From an uncultured Ruminococcus sp. (GTDB taxonomy: Bacteria > Bacillota > Clostridia > Oscillospirales > CAG-272), in the NCBI GenBank assembly GCA_902795355.1, contig CADBKZ010000014.1, positions 1-41,756 on the forward strand: DNA of 41,756 nucleotides, given 5' to 3'. The position numbers and the translations under genes are program-made. The number at the start of each line of letters is the position of its first letter. Within the stretch, counting starts at the first letter, position 1. The notes under the pieces are model-generated. The model did not search any database. It was not told the origin of the DNA and saw only the letters and a list, made by a program, of their open reading frames with translations. This document shows, piece after piece, positions 1 through 7,567 of the stretch.

Positions 1-165
1 CCTCTCTCCTTCTCCCCGCAGATTCTTCGCTCTCTTCTTTTCTCTCTCCCTTTTGTTTTTTCTTGCTTTTTTGGTCTCACATCATTGACAAATATACACC
101 GTCGGCTTTTTTCCGAAAAAAAGAAACGGATGAAAAAGTTTTTACGAAATAATTTTGCAAAGGTA

Positions 166-194
166 TTGACAAAATTGCCCGTCCGTGGTATAAT
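166..194 (+). promoter_or_regulatory. Promoter of the tRNA-Met/tRNA-Glu unit
   Basis: TTGACA at 166-171 and TATAAT at 189-194 with a 17-base spacer, a perfect sigma-A promoter. It ends 17 bases before the mature tRNA-Met. The 165 bases to its left are pyrimidine-rich at first and then AT-rich, and I see no gene in them. Confidence 0.9.
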
Positions 195-211
195 AATCAA
201 GCGTTGGTTGC

Positions 212-288
212 GGCGGGATAGCTCAGCTGGCTAGAGCAACCGGTTCATACCCGGTAGGTCATGGGTTCAAATCCAATTCCCGCTACCA
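212..288 (+). tRNA. tRNA-Met (CAU), elongator type
   Basis: A complete cloverleaf with encoded CCA. The acceptor stem is GGCGGGA with UCCCGCU, the D stem is GCUC/GAGC, and the anticodon stem ACCGG/CCGGU frames the loop UUCAUAC, giving anticodon CAU. The first base pair is not the C-A mismatch of initiator tRNA and the anticodon stem lacks the three G-C pairs of the initiator, so elongator Met is preferred. A tRNA-Ile with CAU (lysidine-modified) cannot be fully excluded by eye. It is followed after 2 bases by tRNA-Glu. Confidence 0.9.
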
Positions 289-290
289 AA

Positions 291-365
291 GGCCCGTTGG
301 TCAAGAGGTTAAGACACCGCCCTTTCACGGCAGTAACAGCAGTTCGATTCTGCTACGGGTCACCA
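291..365 (+). tRNA. tRNA-Glu (UUC)
   Basis: Acceptor stem GGCCCGU pairs with ACGGGUC, the discriminator is A and CCA is encoded. The anticodon stem CCGCC/GGCAG-type arm carries the loop CUUUCAC with anticodon UUC. It is co-transcribed with the tRNA-Met just upstream. Confidence 0.92.
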
Positions 366-367
366 AC

Positions 368-409
368 ACACAAAGAGAGGCGCTCTTTCGGGGGCGCCTC
401 TCTTTGTGT
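368..409 (+). terminator. Hairpin terminator after the tRNA pair
   Basis: A perfect 16-base-pair stem (368-383 with 394-409) around a 10-base loop, with a T-rich right arm ending TTTGTGTT. It directly follows tRNA-Glu. The U tract is weak, but stem length and position support termination. From 410 to 570 I see no gene. Confidence 0.75.
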
Positions 410-570
410 TAACGGCTCTACGATGCGGGCGACTTTTCCCTTTGCCGCGCGTTGCTTCTCTTCCGGTCGGATTTCATGCAATGGCGGAACGCCGCGGGCG
501 TTTGGCGCCGTATCCCGATCCGTCCCTGCCGCCTCTGCAATATGGGGCAATCGCCCCGACCCGCTCCGCG

Positions 571-951
571 TCAGGACAGTTCCTTTTTGTTTTTATCAAC
601 CCAATTCCGCATATAATAGAAGATTTCATCGGAAACGCCGTGTTCAAGTTTGCAAGCGGCGTCGTGTATCTTATCCTCGGGAATGTTCATCATTGTCAGA
701 AGATCCACAAAGGTCCTGTATCGGTTATAGATCATCTCCGCTCTTTCCCGCCCCTCGGTCGTCAAGGAAACAAGATAATCGTTGGTAATCGCGATGTCGC
801 CGTCGGCAACCAGCTTTTTCAGCATTCCCGTTACGCTCGGTTTTGAAATATTCAGTTCCGCGGCAATATCAATGTTGCGGACGTTCCCCTTCTTCTTGGA
901 TAAGAGATAGATGGTTTTTAAGTACATTTCTTTGCTTTCGGTTCTACTCAT
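571..951 (-). CDS. DtxR/MntR-family metal-dependent repressor (regulator 1)
   Basis: This 126-residue protein has an N-terminal winged helix (about 1-65, opening with the family pattern E-MYLKTIY and a recognition helix SKPSVTGMLKKL). A helical metal-binding and dimerisation domain follows and contains DAACKLEHGVS, which matches the Cys-x-x-Glu-His ligand set of DtxR. The histidine usual in the preceding HR motif appears as Tyr. There is no C-terminal SH3-like domain, so it is of short MntR size. It is the last gene of the ECF operon, 12 bases after the EcfA stop, with RBS AAAGGAG. It is the best candidate to bind the iron-box-like sites upstream of both operons; that is inference. Whether the metal is Fe or Mn is unknown. 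Confidence 0.85.
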   Translation of the reverse strand: MSRTESKEMYLKTIYLLSKKKGNVRNIDIAAELNISKPSVTGMLKKLVADGDIAITNDYLVSLTTEGRERAEMIYNRYRTFVDLLTMMNIPEDKIHDAACKLEHGVSDEIFYYMRNWVDKNKKELS

Positions 952-963
952 TGTTTTCTCCTT

Positions 964-2361
964 TCATTCCCGAATGAAAAATTCCCTGACGACTTCTTTC
1001 CCGCCGATTTTGGAAACCGCTCCGTTTTCAATGATTGCCGCCCTGTCACAAAGCGTTTCCGCACAGCGAATATCGTGCGTAACGGTAATCATCGTATTGC
1101 CCGTTCTTTCGTGCAATTCGTTTAATATCCGCACCAAATCTTTCAGCCCCGTATAGTCCTGCCCAACCGTTGGTTCGTCCAAAAGCAACACTTCGGGGTC
1201 GCTTGCCGAGGCCGCGGCAATGGAAACTCTGCGTTTCTGCCCTTCGGAGAGAGACTGCGGATGCCGTTCTGCTATGGCTTCAAGGCCGAATAAAGCGAGA
1301 ATTTCTTCCGCATACTCCGGCGTTTTTGCGTTGTATGCAATCTCCTGCCTTACCGTTGGCATGAACAGCATATAGTCGGGGTTTTGATAAACAAAACTTA
1401 TAATATTATACCATTTTCCGCGCCTTTTGTCAATAAGACTCCTGATCTCTCCCTTTGATTTCTTGTTCAGTTTTGCAATTATTCGAAGAAGAGTGGTCTT
1501 TCCGCATCCGTTTTCACCCAAAAGGAGCAATCTCTCGCCCTTTTTGACGTTCAGCGTAATCTCCTTCAAAATCTCCCGCTTTCCGGCGGAAAAGCCCACA
1601 TTTTTCAGCTCAAACAGATTCTCGTTTCCCGCTTTGTTCTGTCCGTCGTATGTAATCGTTTGCGCTTGGGACAAAAGAAACGCTTTCTTATCTTCTATCT
1701 TTGCAAGTTCGCCGCCGCGGATATTCCATACCGCGTCGACAAACGGCAAGACCATATCGAGGCGGTGTTCAACGACCAAAACGGCATACCCCTCTTTTGC
1801 GAGGCCTTTTAAGGTGTTCGTCAGAAGTTCCGCGCCCTGTCTGTCGAGGTTGGCGAGCGGCTCGTCGAGAATGAGTATCTTTTGCTTCGTTGCAAGCGTG
1901 CAGGCGGTAATCAGGCGTTGCTTTTGCCCGCCCGACAACGTTCTCGTTTGCCATTCGGGGGCAAGTTTCATGAAAGAACAAGACCTTTCGACGCTTGCCT
2001 TGATCTCCTCTTTCGGAAAAGCAAAATTCTCGCACCCGAACGCGAGCTCGTCCTCCACGACCGAATGAATGATCTGACTTTCGGCGTTTTGCAGGACGAT
2101 ACCGACTTTGCGGCAGACCTCGGAAAGTTTCTTCTCTTTGATACTTTCGCCGTCAATCAGGACTTCTCCCGTCACCTCTCCCGACGTGATATTCGGAATA
2201 ATGCCGGAAATAATAGAAAGAACGGTGGATTTTCCCTCGCCTGAAAAGCCGGACAGAAGCGCGACTTCTCCGTATTCCACGAAAAAATTGACGTTATGTA
2301 ATATCTCGTTCTCGTATCCTTCATAACGGAAGGATACGTTTTTCAATTCTATCGCTTTCAT
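964..2361 (-). CDS. ECF transporter ATPase with two fused ABC domains (EcfA-A')
   Basis: A cytoplasmic motor of an energy-coupling-factor importer, 465 residues. The first ABC domain has Walker A GFSGEGKST (38-46), signature LSGGQKQR and Walker B ILILDEPLANLD. The second has Walker A GENGCGKTT, signature LSEGQKRR and Walker B VLLLDEPTVGQD. Both sites look catalytically intact. The chosen ATG at 2361 overlaps the EcfT stop by 4 bases (ATGA) and has RBS GGTGGTG; a longer in-frame start at 2397 lies inside ecfT and was rejected. It acts with the T and S components encoded just upstream. A double-A protein of this kind is the third ECF gene in the streptococcal heme sia cluster (siaH, from memory), so heme or another iron source is the likely cargo. 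Confidence 0.87.
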   Translation of the reverse strand: MKAIELKNVSFRYEGYENEILHNVNFFVEYGEVALLSGFSGEGKSTVLSIISGIIPNITSGEVTGEVLIDGESIKEKKLSEVCRKVGIVLQNAESQIIHSVVEDELAFGCENFAFPKEEIKASVERSCSFMKLAPEWQTRTLSGGQKQRLITACTLATKQKILILDEPLANLDRQGAELLTNTLKGLAKEGYAVLVVEHRLDMVLPFVDAVWNIRGGELAKIEDKKAFLLSQAQTITYDGQNKAGNENLFELKNVGFSAGKREILKEITLNVKKGERLLLLGENGCGKTTLLRIIAKLNKKSKGEIRSLIDKRRGKWYNIISFVYQNPDYMLFMPTVRQEIAYNAKTPEYAEEILALFGLEAIAERHPQSLSEGQKRRVSIAAASASDPEVLLLDEPTVGQDYTGLKDLVRILNELHERTGNTMITVTHDIRCAETLCDRAAIIENGAVSKIGGKEVVREFFIRE

Positions 2362-3026
2362 ATCACCACCGTAAGGACTGCGCCTGCGATCAGGCACAGA
2401 ATCAGGATCGCGTCCGTCGCCTTGAATTTCGGCGTTTTATAGGTCGTCGTTTCGGTTTTTTCAAGCGTAAATCCTCTCGTTTCCACCGACAAAGCAAGCG
2501 TATCCGAAATATTGACAAGCCTTGTTACAAACGGTATCAGAAACGCCCTGTAAAGGACTTTTGGATTGAGTAAACTTCCCGCTCCGCGCGTTTTCATCGC
2601 CTCGCGGACTCTTTTGGTTTCAAGCCTTAACAGCGGCGCGAAATTGAGCGCGATCAGCATGCCGAGCGTGATCCCTTTCGGCACTTTCATTTGGTTTAAG
2701 TTCCGCGTTAAGTCCACGGGCGCAACGCTCATCCCCGGTATCATTGCCGTTCCGATAATAAGGAGCCGTACTCCCATTGCGTTCGCCGCGGCAACGTCGC
2801 GCCTTGCAAGATAGGAGATGCCGCCGAAAACGGCCGCAAAAATCAACATCACGGGCAGAACGCGCAAACAAGCCCGATAACAGCCGACCGCGCAAAGCAA
2901 AAGAAATACCCCGCCGATAAAGCAGAACGCTTTGATATTTTTCGCCATAACAAGGCCGAACGCCAATATGAACAGAGCCGTTAAAATGGCAAGGATGGGG
3001 TAGATTTTCGACTTTGTTGCCGTCAC
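2358..3026 (-). CDS. ECF transporter transmembrane T component (EcfT)
   Basis: A 222-residue membrane protein, mostly hydrophobic helices, that links the ATPases to the substrate-binding S component. Two Ala/Thr-Arg-Gly coupling motifs are visible in the C-terminal half, in REAMKTRGAG and ALSVETRGF, as expected for EcfT. The start is taken as GTG at 3026, which overlaps the stop of the S-component gene (GTGA) and has GGAG 11 bases upstream. The much longer open frame reaching 3317 reads through the S gene in another frame and is not real. It is translationally coupled at both ends. Confidence 0.85.
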   Translation of the reverse strand: MTATKSKIYPILAILTALFILAFGLVMAKNIKAFCFIGGVFLLLCAVGCYRACLRVLPVMLIFAAVFGGISYLARRDVAAANAMGVRLLIIGTAMIPGMSVAPVDLTRNLNQMKVPKGITLGMLIALNFAPLLRLETKRVREAMKTRGAGSLLNPKVLYRAFLIPFVTRLVNISDTLALSVETRGFTLEKTETTTYKTPKFKATDAILILCLIAGAVLTVVI

Positions 3027-3601
3027 TTTTTCATTACTCCGCTCTTTTGCAATTCTTTTGCGATTTTTACGCCGATAAACGCGCCCAATGCCGTTAAAGC
3101 GAGTACGGCAAGAGAAATCAGTACCGCGACCCACCAAACGGGATTTGTTAATGCCTGCACCGCCGCGCCGTTGCTTGCAAACCCGAAAATACGGAAGTAG
3201 ATCAGCAGGAACGGAAGCGAGAGCGGCAGATAAACCGTTGCCGCAAACCAGCAGGCAATGTCTTTTCGGTATCCTCTGAAAATAAGGATTGACAACACTT
3301 CCGCAAGAACGGCGCAAACGGAAAGGCAGAAAAACATCGGCACGAACATAAAGATCAATACCACGCCGGAAAAGAGCGCGATAAAAACGAGCGCGCCCGG
3401 TTTTCTCACTTTCATCAGCCCGATGGCGGGAATAATGGAAAACTGCAAGGCAAGTACCAACTGAATAATACCGAACAACGGAACGCTCGTAACCAGCGGC
3501 ATTACGCCGCCCGTCAGCAGCATTACCGCCGACAAAACGGCAAGGAACACAATATCCTTGATTTTATATTTCTGAAAAATCTTTTCTTTATGTTCTTCCA
3601 T
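3023..3601 (-). CDS. ECF S component, MptD/Trep_Strep family
   Basis: A 192-residue integral membrane protein with about five or six hydrophobic helices and a short charged N-terminus. It gives the importer its substrate specificity. The alternating pattern (IKDIVFLAVLSAVMLLTGG, then LFGIIQLVLALQFSIIPAIG) fits the MptD/Trep_Strep group of S components. The ATG at 3601 follows the previous stop by one base with RBS GGAGGCG inside that gene. Streptococcal members of this group (siaF) have been tied to heme import, which agrees with the NEAT-like protein upstream. The substrate cannot be read from sequence alone. Confidence 0.75.
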   Translation of the reverse strand: MEEHKEKIFQKYKIKDIVFLAVLSAVMLLTGGVMPLVTSVPLFGIIQLVLALQFSIIPAIGLMKVRKPGALVFIALFSGVVLIFMFVPMFFCLSVCAVLAEVLSILIFRGYRKDIACWFAATVYLPLSLPFLLIYFRIFGFASNGAAVQALTNPVWWVAVLISLAVLALTALGAFIGVKIAKELQKSGVMKK

Positions 3602-3602
3602 C

Positions 3603-5288
3603 TTACGCCTCCGCGATAACGCCTTTCTCAATCCGGTATACTCGGTCCGCAATTGCCATGGTGCTTTCGCGGTGAGATACAAGGATAATGGACTTTTTGT
3701 TTTTCTGTTCTTTTAATGCTTTTAAGATCATGCCCTCGTTAATGCTGTCCACATTGCTCGTCGGCTCGTCGAGAAGGATCAACTGACTGCCTTTGAGAAA
3801 CGCTCTCGCAAGGCCTATCCGTTGTTTTTCACCCGCGGAAAGGTTATCGCCCATCGCGCCGACTTTGGTCTTGTAGCCGTCGGGGAGCGTCGTAATAAAA
3901 TCGTGGACAGAAGCGAGCTTGCACGCCGCTTCCATCTCTTCCTGCGTTGCGTCCGCTTTGGCGATCCGCAGGTTTTCTTCAATTGTCTCGTCGAAAAGGT
4001 AGGTGCTTTGCGAGACCATTGTCACATTGTCAAGAAGATTTGAAGTATTGATTTGATCTACGTCCACGCCGTTGTAGGCAATTTCGCCGTTTCCTTTCTC
4101 CCAGAAGCGGAGCATCAGTTTCAGCAGCGTGGATTTTCCGCAGCCGCTCTCGCCCACAATGCCGATAATCTCGCCTTTTTTCGCGTTCATGCAAACGTTT
4201 TTCAACACCTCGGCGTTGCCGTCGTAAGAGAACGAAAGGTCTTTGACATCGAGGGTTTCATAAGCAATGTTTTGTCCGTTCGTCACTTCGGTAACAGCGG
4301 GCTTTTCCGCGAGCAGGTCGAGTACTCTATCTCCGCTCGCAAACGTGTTGGTAAGGTTAGAAGGAAGCGCGGAAACCGCGATTACCGGACCGAAACTGCC
4401 GAACACGGCGACCACGCCGACGATCATTTGATACGCGGCGAGATTTCCCGTTGCGACAAGCGCAATGCCGACAGCAAGCGTGCCGAGAATGGCGACGGAC
4501 ACCATCAGTTCGGTAAGCGAAGAAGCCTTCGTGCTTTCGTGTTTCATCTTCTTCGTTTCGGCAAGGAGAACATCCGAGCGGCGATCGACTTCCGCCTTTC
4601 TCGCCTCGCCCGCGTTGTTGATTACAATATCGCGTATTCCCTTGATACTGTCGAGAAAATAAGCGTTGAAAGAGGCGAACTCCTTGCGGTATTTCACGCC
4701 GCTCTCTTTGAGTTTTCCGCTTATGATTACGGGAACGACGATACCGATAAGCAGATAGAACACGACCGCTACGAGCGCAAGCCACCACGAGGCGAACAAG
4801 CCGACGAACAGCAATACCGAAACCGATACGATAATCGCGATAAAGATCGGCGAAATGGTATGCGCGTAGAACACTTCCAGCGTTTCGGTGTCCGCGGTAA
4901 TCATGGCGATGATGCTGCCTTTTTGTTTTCCCTCTAACTTTGCGGGGCAAAGAACGCGCAGCGCGCCGAAGATTTTATCGCGGAGCGTTGCCAAAAGCCG
5001 GAACGCGATATAGTGGTTGCTGTACTGTTCGATATAGCGGAGCAGTCCCCTGAACACGCCGCACCCGACCGCACACAGGATAATTGCCCACCACGGCATG
5101 GTAATGGCAAGCGGAGCAATGAATTTCGCCACGCCGAGAGAGCCGAACAAGGTAACGCCGAGAGCGAACAACTGCCCGAGAGAACCGTTGATCACGGCCA
5201 AAACCATAATGTACGACAGCGAGCCGAGGAGAACGACAAGGCTTGCCATGATTTTTGCGCCGCTTCTGCGGAGTTTTTGTTTAGCCAT
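3603..5288 (-). CDS. ABC half-transporter (permease-ATPase fusion), second of a pair
   Basis: A 561-residue type IV (exporter-fold) ABC protein. It has a six-helix membrane domain (about residues 1-310) followed by a nucleotide-binding domain with Walker A GESGCGKST, signature LSAGEKQR and Walker B LILLDEPTSNVD. It probably pairs with the 599-residue half-transporter encoded upstream; the ATG at 5288 overlaps that gene by 8 bases with a GGGGGG RBS. Related heterodimers near iron genes (IrtAB, YbtPQ, streptococcal SiaDE) use an exporter fold and some act as importers of iron chelates. Here the neighbours suggest heme or iron traffic. Direction and cargo are undetermined. Confidence 0.82.
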   Translation of the reverse strand: MAKQKLRRSGAKIMASLVVLLGSLSYIMVLAVINGSLGQLFALGVTLFGSLGVAKFIAPLAITMPWWAIILCAVGCGVFRGLLRYIEQYSNHYIAFRLLATLRDKIFGALRVLCPAKLEGKQKGSIIAMITADTETLEVFYAHTISPIFIAIIVSVSVLLFVGLFASWWLALVAVVFYLLIGIVVPVIISGKLKESGVKYRKEFASFNAYFLDSIKGIRDIVINNAGEARKAEVDRRSDVLLAETKKMKHESTKASSLTELMVSVAILGTLAVGIALVATGNLAAYQMIVGVVAVFGSFGPVIAVSALPSNLTNTFASGDRVLDLLAEKPAVTEVTNGQNIAYETLDVKDLSFSYDGNAEVLKNVCMNAKKGEIIGIVGESGCGKSTLLKLMLRFWEKGNGEIAYNGVDVDQINTSNLLDNVTMVSQSTYLFDETIEENLRIAKADATQEEMEAACKLASVHDFITTLPDGYKTKVGAMGDNLSAGEKQRIGLARAFLKGSQLILLDEPTSNVDSINEGMILKALKEQKNKKSIILVSHRESTMAIADRVYRIEKGVIAEA

Positions 5289-7080
5289 TGTTTTGCCCCC
5301 CTTTCGGCGCGTAGCCCGTCGCCGTTGCCGCCAGCGGCGTATCATTGAAATAGCCTTCTTCCAGCGCCTTTTGCGTTGAATAAAGTTTTTCGTAGCCGCC
5401 GCGTTTTTCCATCAGTTCCGTATGCGTTCCGCTTTCCTTGACTTCGCCCGCTTCCATATAGTAGATATGGTCCGCGGAAACGACGTTTGCAAGGCGGTGA
5501 GAAATCACAATTACGCTCTTTGTTTCGGACAACGCTTTGATGTTGCCCATAATGATGGCTTCCGATTCGATGTCGATATTGCTCGTCGCTTCGTCAAAGA
5601 CGTAAATATTCTTATCCGCCACAAGGCTGACCGCCATGGCAAGCCGTTGCTTCTGCCCGCCGGAAATGTTTTCGGCGTCCTCGTTGATCGCCTTATCCAA
5701 GCCGCCCTCGCTGCGAATAAATTCGTCGAGGTTGACCTTTTCCAAAGCGGCGTACATTTCCTCGTCGGTTACGTTCTGTTTTGCAAGCATGAAATTTTCT
5801 CTGACGCTCGCGTTAAAGAGATAGGTGTTGTAACTGACCACGCCCAAATTTCCGTAGTAACTTTCTCTGGCAAGGGAGCGCAGGTCCTTGCCGCCGACGG
5901 TGATGTTCCCCTCCTTCGGACGAAACGCGCCGACGATCAGATTGACAACGGTCGATTTTCCGCAACCGCTCTCGCCCACAATCGCCGCCATGCCCTTTTC
6001 CGGGAAAGCCATATTGACGTTTTTGAGAACGTCGCGCTGACCGTCGTAAGAGAACGTGACGTTTTCAAGCGCGATATTTTTCCCCGCGACTTCCTCTGTC
6101 CCCCACTTCGGCTCTTCAAGATCCAAAATGGCAAGCAGTTTCCGCCCCGCGCTCGCGCCGTTCATACCCACGTGGAACGCCGAACCGAACGCGCGGAGAG
6201 GAAGAAAAAAGTCCACCGCGACCAAAATCAGAAACAGCGCGCCCGCAACGGCAGGCATTCCGAACCCGAAGCCCCAGCCGTTGGCAAGGTTGAGGATCAC
6301 CATCATAATGCCGAGTCCCGCGCCGCCGTAAGCCACCGTATCCATAATGGTGGTGCTGGCAAGCTGCATGATCAGCACTTTCATTGTAATCTTGCGGAAC
6401 TCTTCCGCGCTTTCGTTGATTTTAACGTGCTGACGGGCGTCGGCTTTGAAAATTTTGAGTTCTTTCAGTCCTTGTACGCTGTCCAGAAATTCCCCGCCCA
6501 TTGAGATATATTTGCCCCAATATTTGGCGAACACCTTTTTGGCGTACTTCGACACGGCGATGATCGACATCGGGATTGCGGGAACCATGGCGAGAAGAAC
6601 GAGAGCCACGCGCCAATCGATCCACACCGTGATCAAAAACAAGATCACGGGAGCCATCATCGCAAAGAAGAACTGCGGGATGTAGATCGTAAAATAAATG
6701 TCGAGCTGCTCCACGCCTTCCATTGCCGTTTGCGTTAAGCCCGCCATGCCGATGCCGTCCGCTTCTTTGACGCCGAGTTTGACGATTTTATCGTATGCTC
6801 TCTCGCGCAGATCCTTTTTGACCTTTCTGCCGAGAACGTCTTTCAGATCGCCGTTTATACGGGAAACCGTATAGCGAACGACCACGCAGAAAACGGCTAT
6901 GCAAACAGGCGCAATATACGCCGCAAACGCCGTTTCGCCCCTTACCGCAAGGCTGATCGCCCAGCAGATACATGCGGTTGTTCCAACGCTTGCGAGCAAT
7001 CCCACCGCCATCAGCGCGACGACAATAAAGATGTATTTTTTATTGCCGCCGAGCAGTTTGAATAAGTTTTTATCTAACAT
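5281..7080 (-). CDS. ABC half-transporter (permease-ATPase fusion), first of a pair
   Basis: 599 residues: a six-helix exporter-type membrane domain, then an ABC domain with Walker A GESGCGKST, signature ISGGQKQR and Walker B IYVFDEATSNID. The ATG at 7080 is preceded by AAGGAGAG; an upstream in-frame extension to 7290 runs into the regulator gene and is rejected. This is the first gene after the internal promoter at 7114-7142, so the pair plus the ECF set can be made independently of the long upstream operon. The most likely partner is the next gene. Confidence 0.83.
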   Translation of the reverse strand: MLDKNLFKLLGGNKKYIFIVVALMAVGLLASVGTTACICWAISLAVRGETAFAAYIAPVCIAVFCVVVRYTVSRINGDLKDVLGRKVKKDLRERAYDKIVKLGVKEADGIGMAGLTQTAMEGVEQLDIYFTIYIPQFFFAMMAPVILFLITVWIDWRVALVLLAMVPAIPMSIIAVSKYAKKVFAKYWGKYISMGGEFLDSVQGLKELKIFKADARQHVKINESAEEFRKITMKVLIMQLASTTIMDTVAYGGAGLGIMMVILNLANGWGFGFGMPAVAGALFLILVAVDFFLPLRAFGSAFHVGMNGASAGRKLLAILDLEEPKWGTEEVAGKNIALENVTFSYDGQRDVLKNVNMAFPEKGMAAIVGESGCGKSTVVNLIVGAFRPKEGNITVGGKDLRSLARESYYGNLGVVSYNTYLFNASVRENFMLAKQNVTDEEMYAALEKVNLDEFIRSEGGLDKAINEDAENISGGQKQRLAMAVSLVADKNIYVFDEATSNIDIESEAIIMGNIKALSETKSVIVISHRLANVVSADHIYYMEAGEVKESGTHTELMEKRGGYEKLYSTQKALEEGYFNDTPLAATATGYAPKGGQNNG

Positions 7081-7113
7081 CGGTTCTCTCCTTTTTTCGG
7101 AATCATACGTTCT

Positions 7114-7142
7114 ATTATACCGCAAAAGGTTCCGTTTGTAAA
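7114..7142 (-). promoter_or_regulatory. Internal promoter for the ABC-pair/ECF operon
   Basis: On the minus strand, TTTACA (7137-7142) and TATAAT (7114-7119) with a 17-base spacer, in the 97-base gap before the first half-transporter. An 8-base-pair hairpin between it and the upstream regulator stop (GGCGGCAT with ATGCCGTC, 13-base loop) may be a weak terminator or operator. No GTTAG-type iron box is visible here. Confidence 0.82.
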
Positions 7143-7177
7143 GTAAAAATCCCCTTTTTAGACGGCATATTTTGTTT

Positions 7178-7561
7178 TCAAATGCCGCCCTTTTTTTGCT
7201 TTTCGCACATCTCCCGCATAAACTTGACAATGCCGGCGCGGCTGACGTCGGAAAAGGTGCAGGCAACGCCAAGCGCATCCTGATACGCAATGTTCTCCGA
7301 AACGCCGCAATGGATGCTCAAATGATTCTGCAACCACAGTACAATGTCCTTATACTCGGTCAGAATCGCCTTCCCATCCTCTGTCAGAGAGAGCAGCTCC
7401 CCCTTGACTACCAGACCGCGTTTTTCAAGTTTGGAAACCGCCTGCGAAACGCTCGGCTTGGAAATTCCCGTTTTTTTGGAAATATCCACCATTCTGATTT
7501 TTTCTTTTCCCTCGTCAATCGCCAAAAGGTATCGAAGCTCTGAAGCCGTTAATTTACCCAT
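7178..7561 (-). CDS. DtxR-family-like regulator with altered metal site (regulator 2)
   Basis: 127 residues. The N-terminal winged helix is clear (IDEGKEKIRMVDISKKTGISKPSVSQAVSKLEKRGLV, read here as separate short segments) and parallels regulator 1. The C-terminal helical domain is similar in length, but the usual Glu-His metal ligands are absent: the equivalent stretch reads DALGVACTFSDVS, with Phe-Ser where Glu-His is expected. It may therefore sense something other than Fe/Mn, or be insensitive to metal. It starts 6 bases after the NEAT-protein stop and is the last gene before the internal promoter. Confidence 0.72.
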   Translation of the reverse strand: MGKLTASELRYLLAIDEGKEKIRMVDISKKTGISKPSVSQAVSKLEKRGLVVKGELLSLTEDGKAILTEYKDIVLWLQNHLSIHCGVSENIAYQDALGVACTFSDVSRAGIVKFMREMCEKQKKGGI

Positions 7562-7567
7562 GATTCG

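Noticed and set aside
3027..3317. Longer start for EcfT
   Set aside because: It would run through most of the S-component gene in another frame; the GTG at 3026 overlaps the stop as GTGA.
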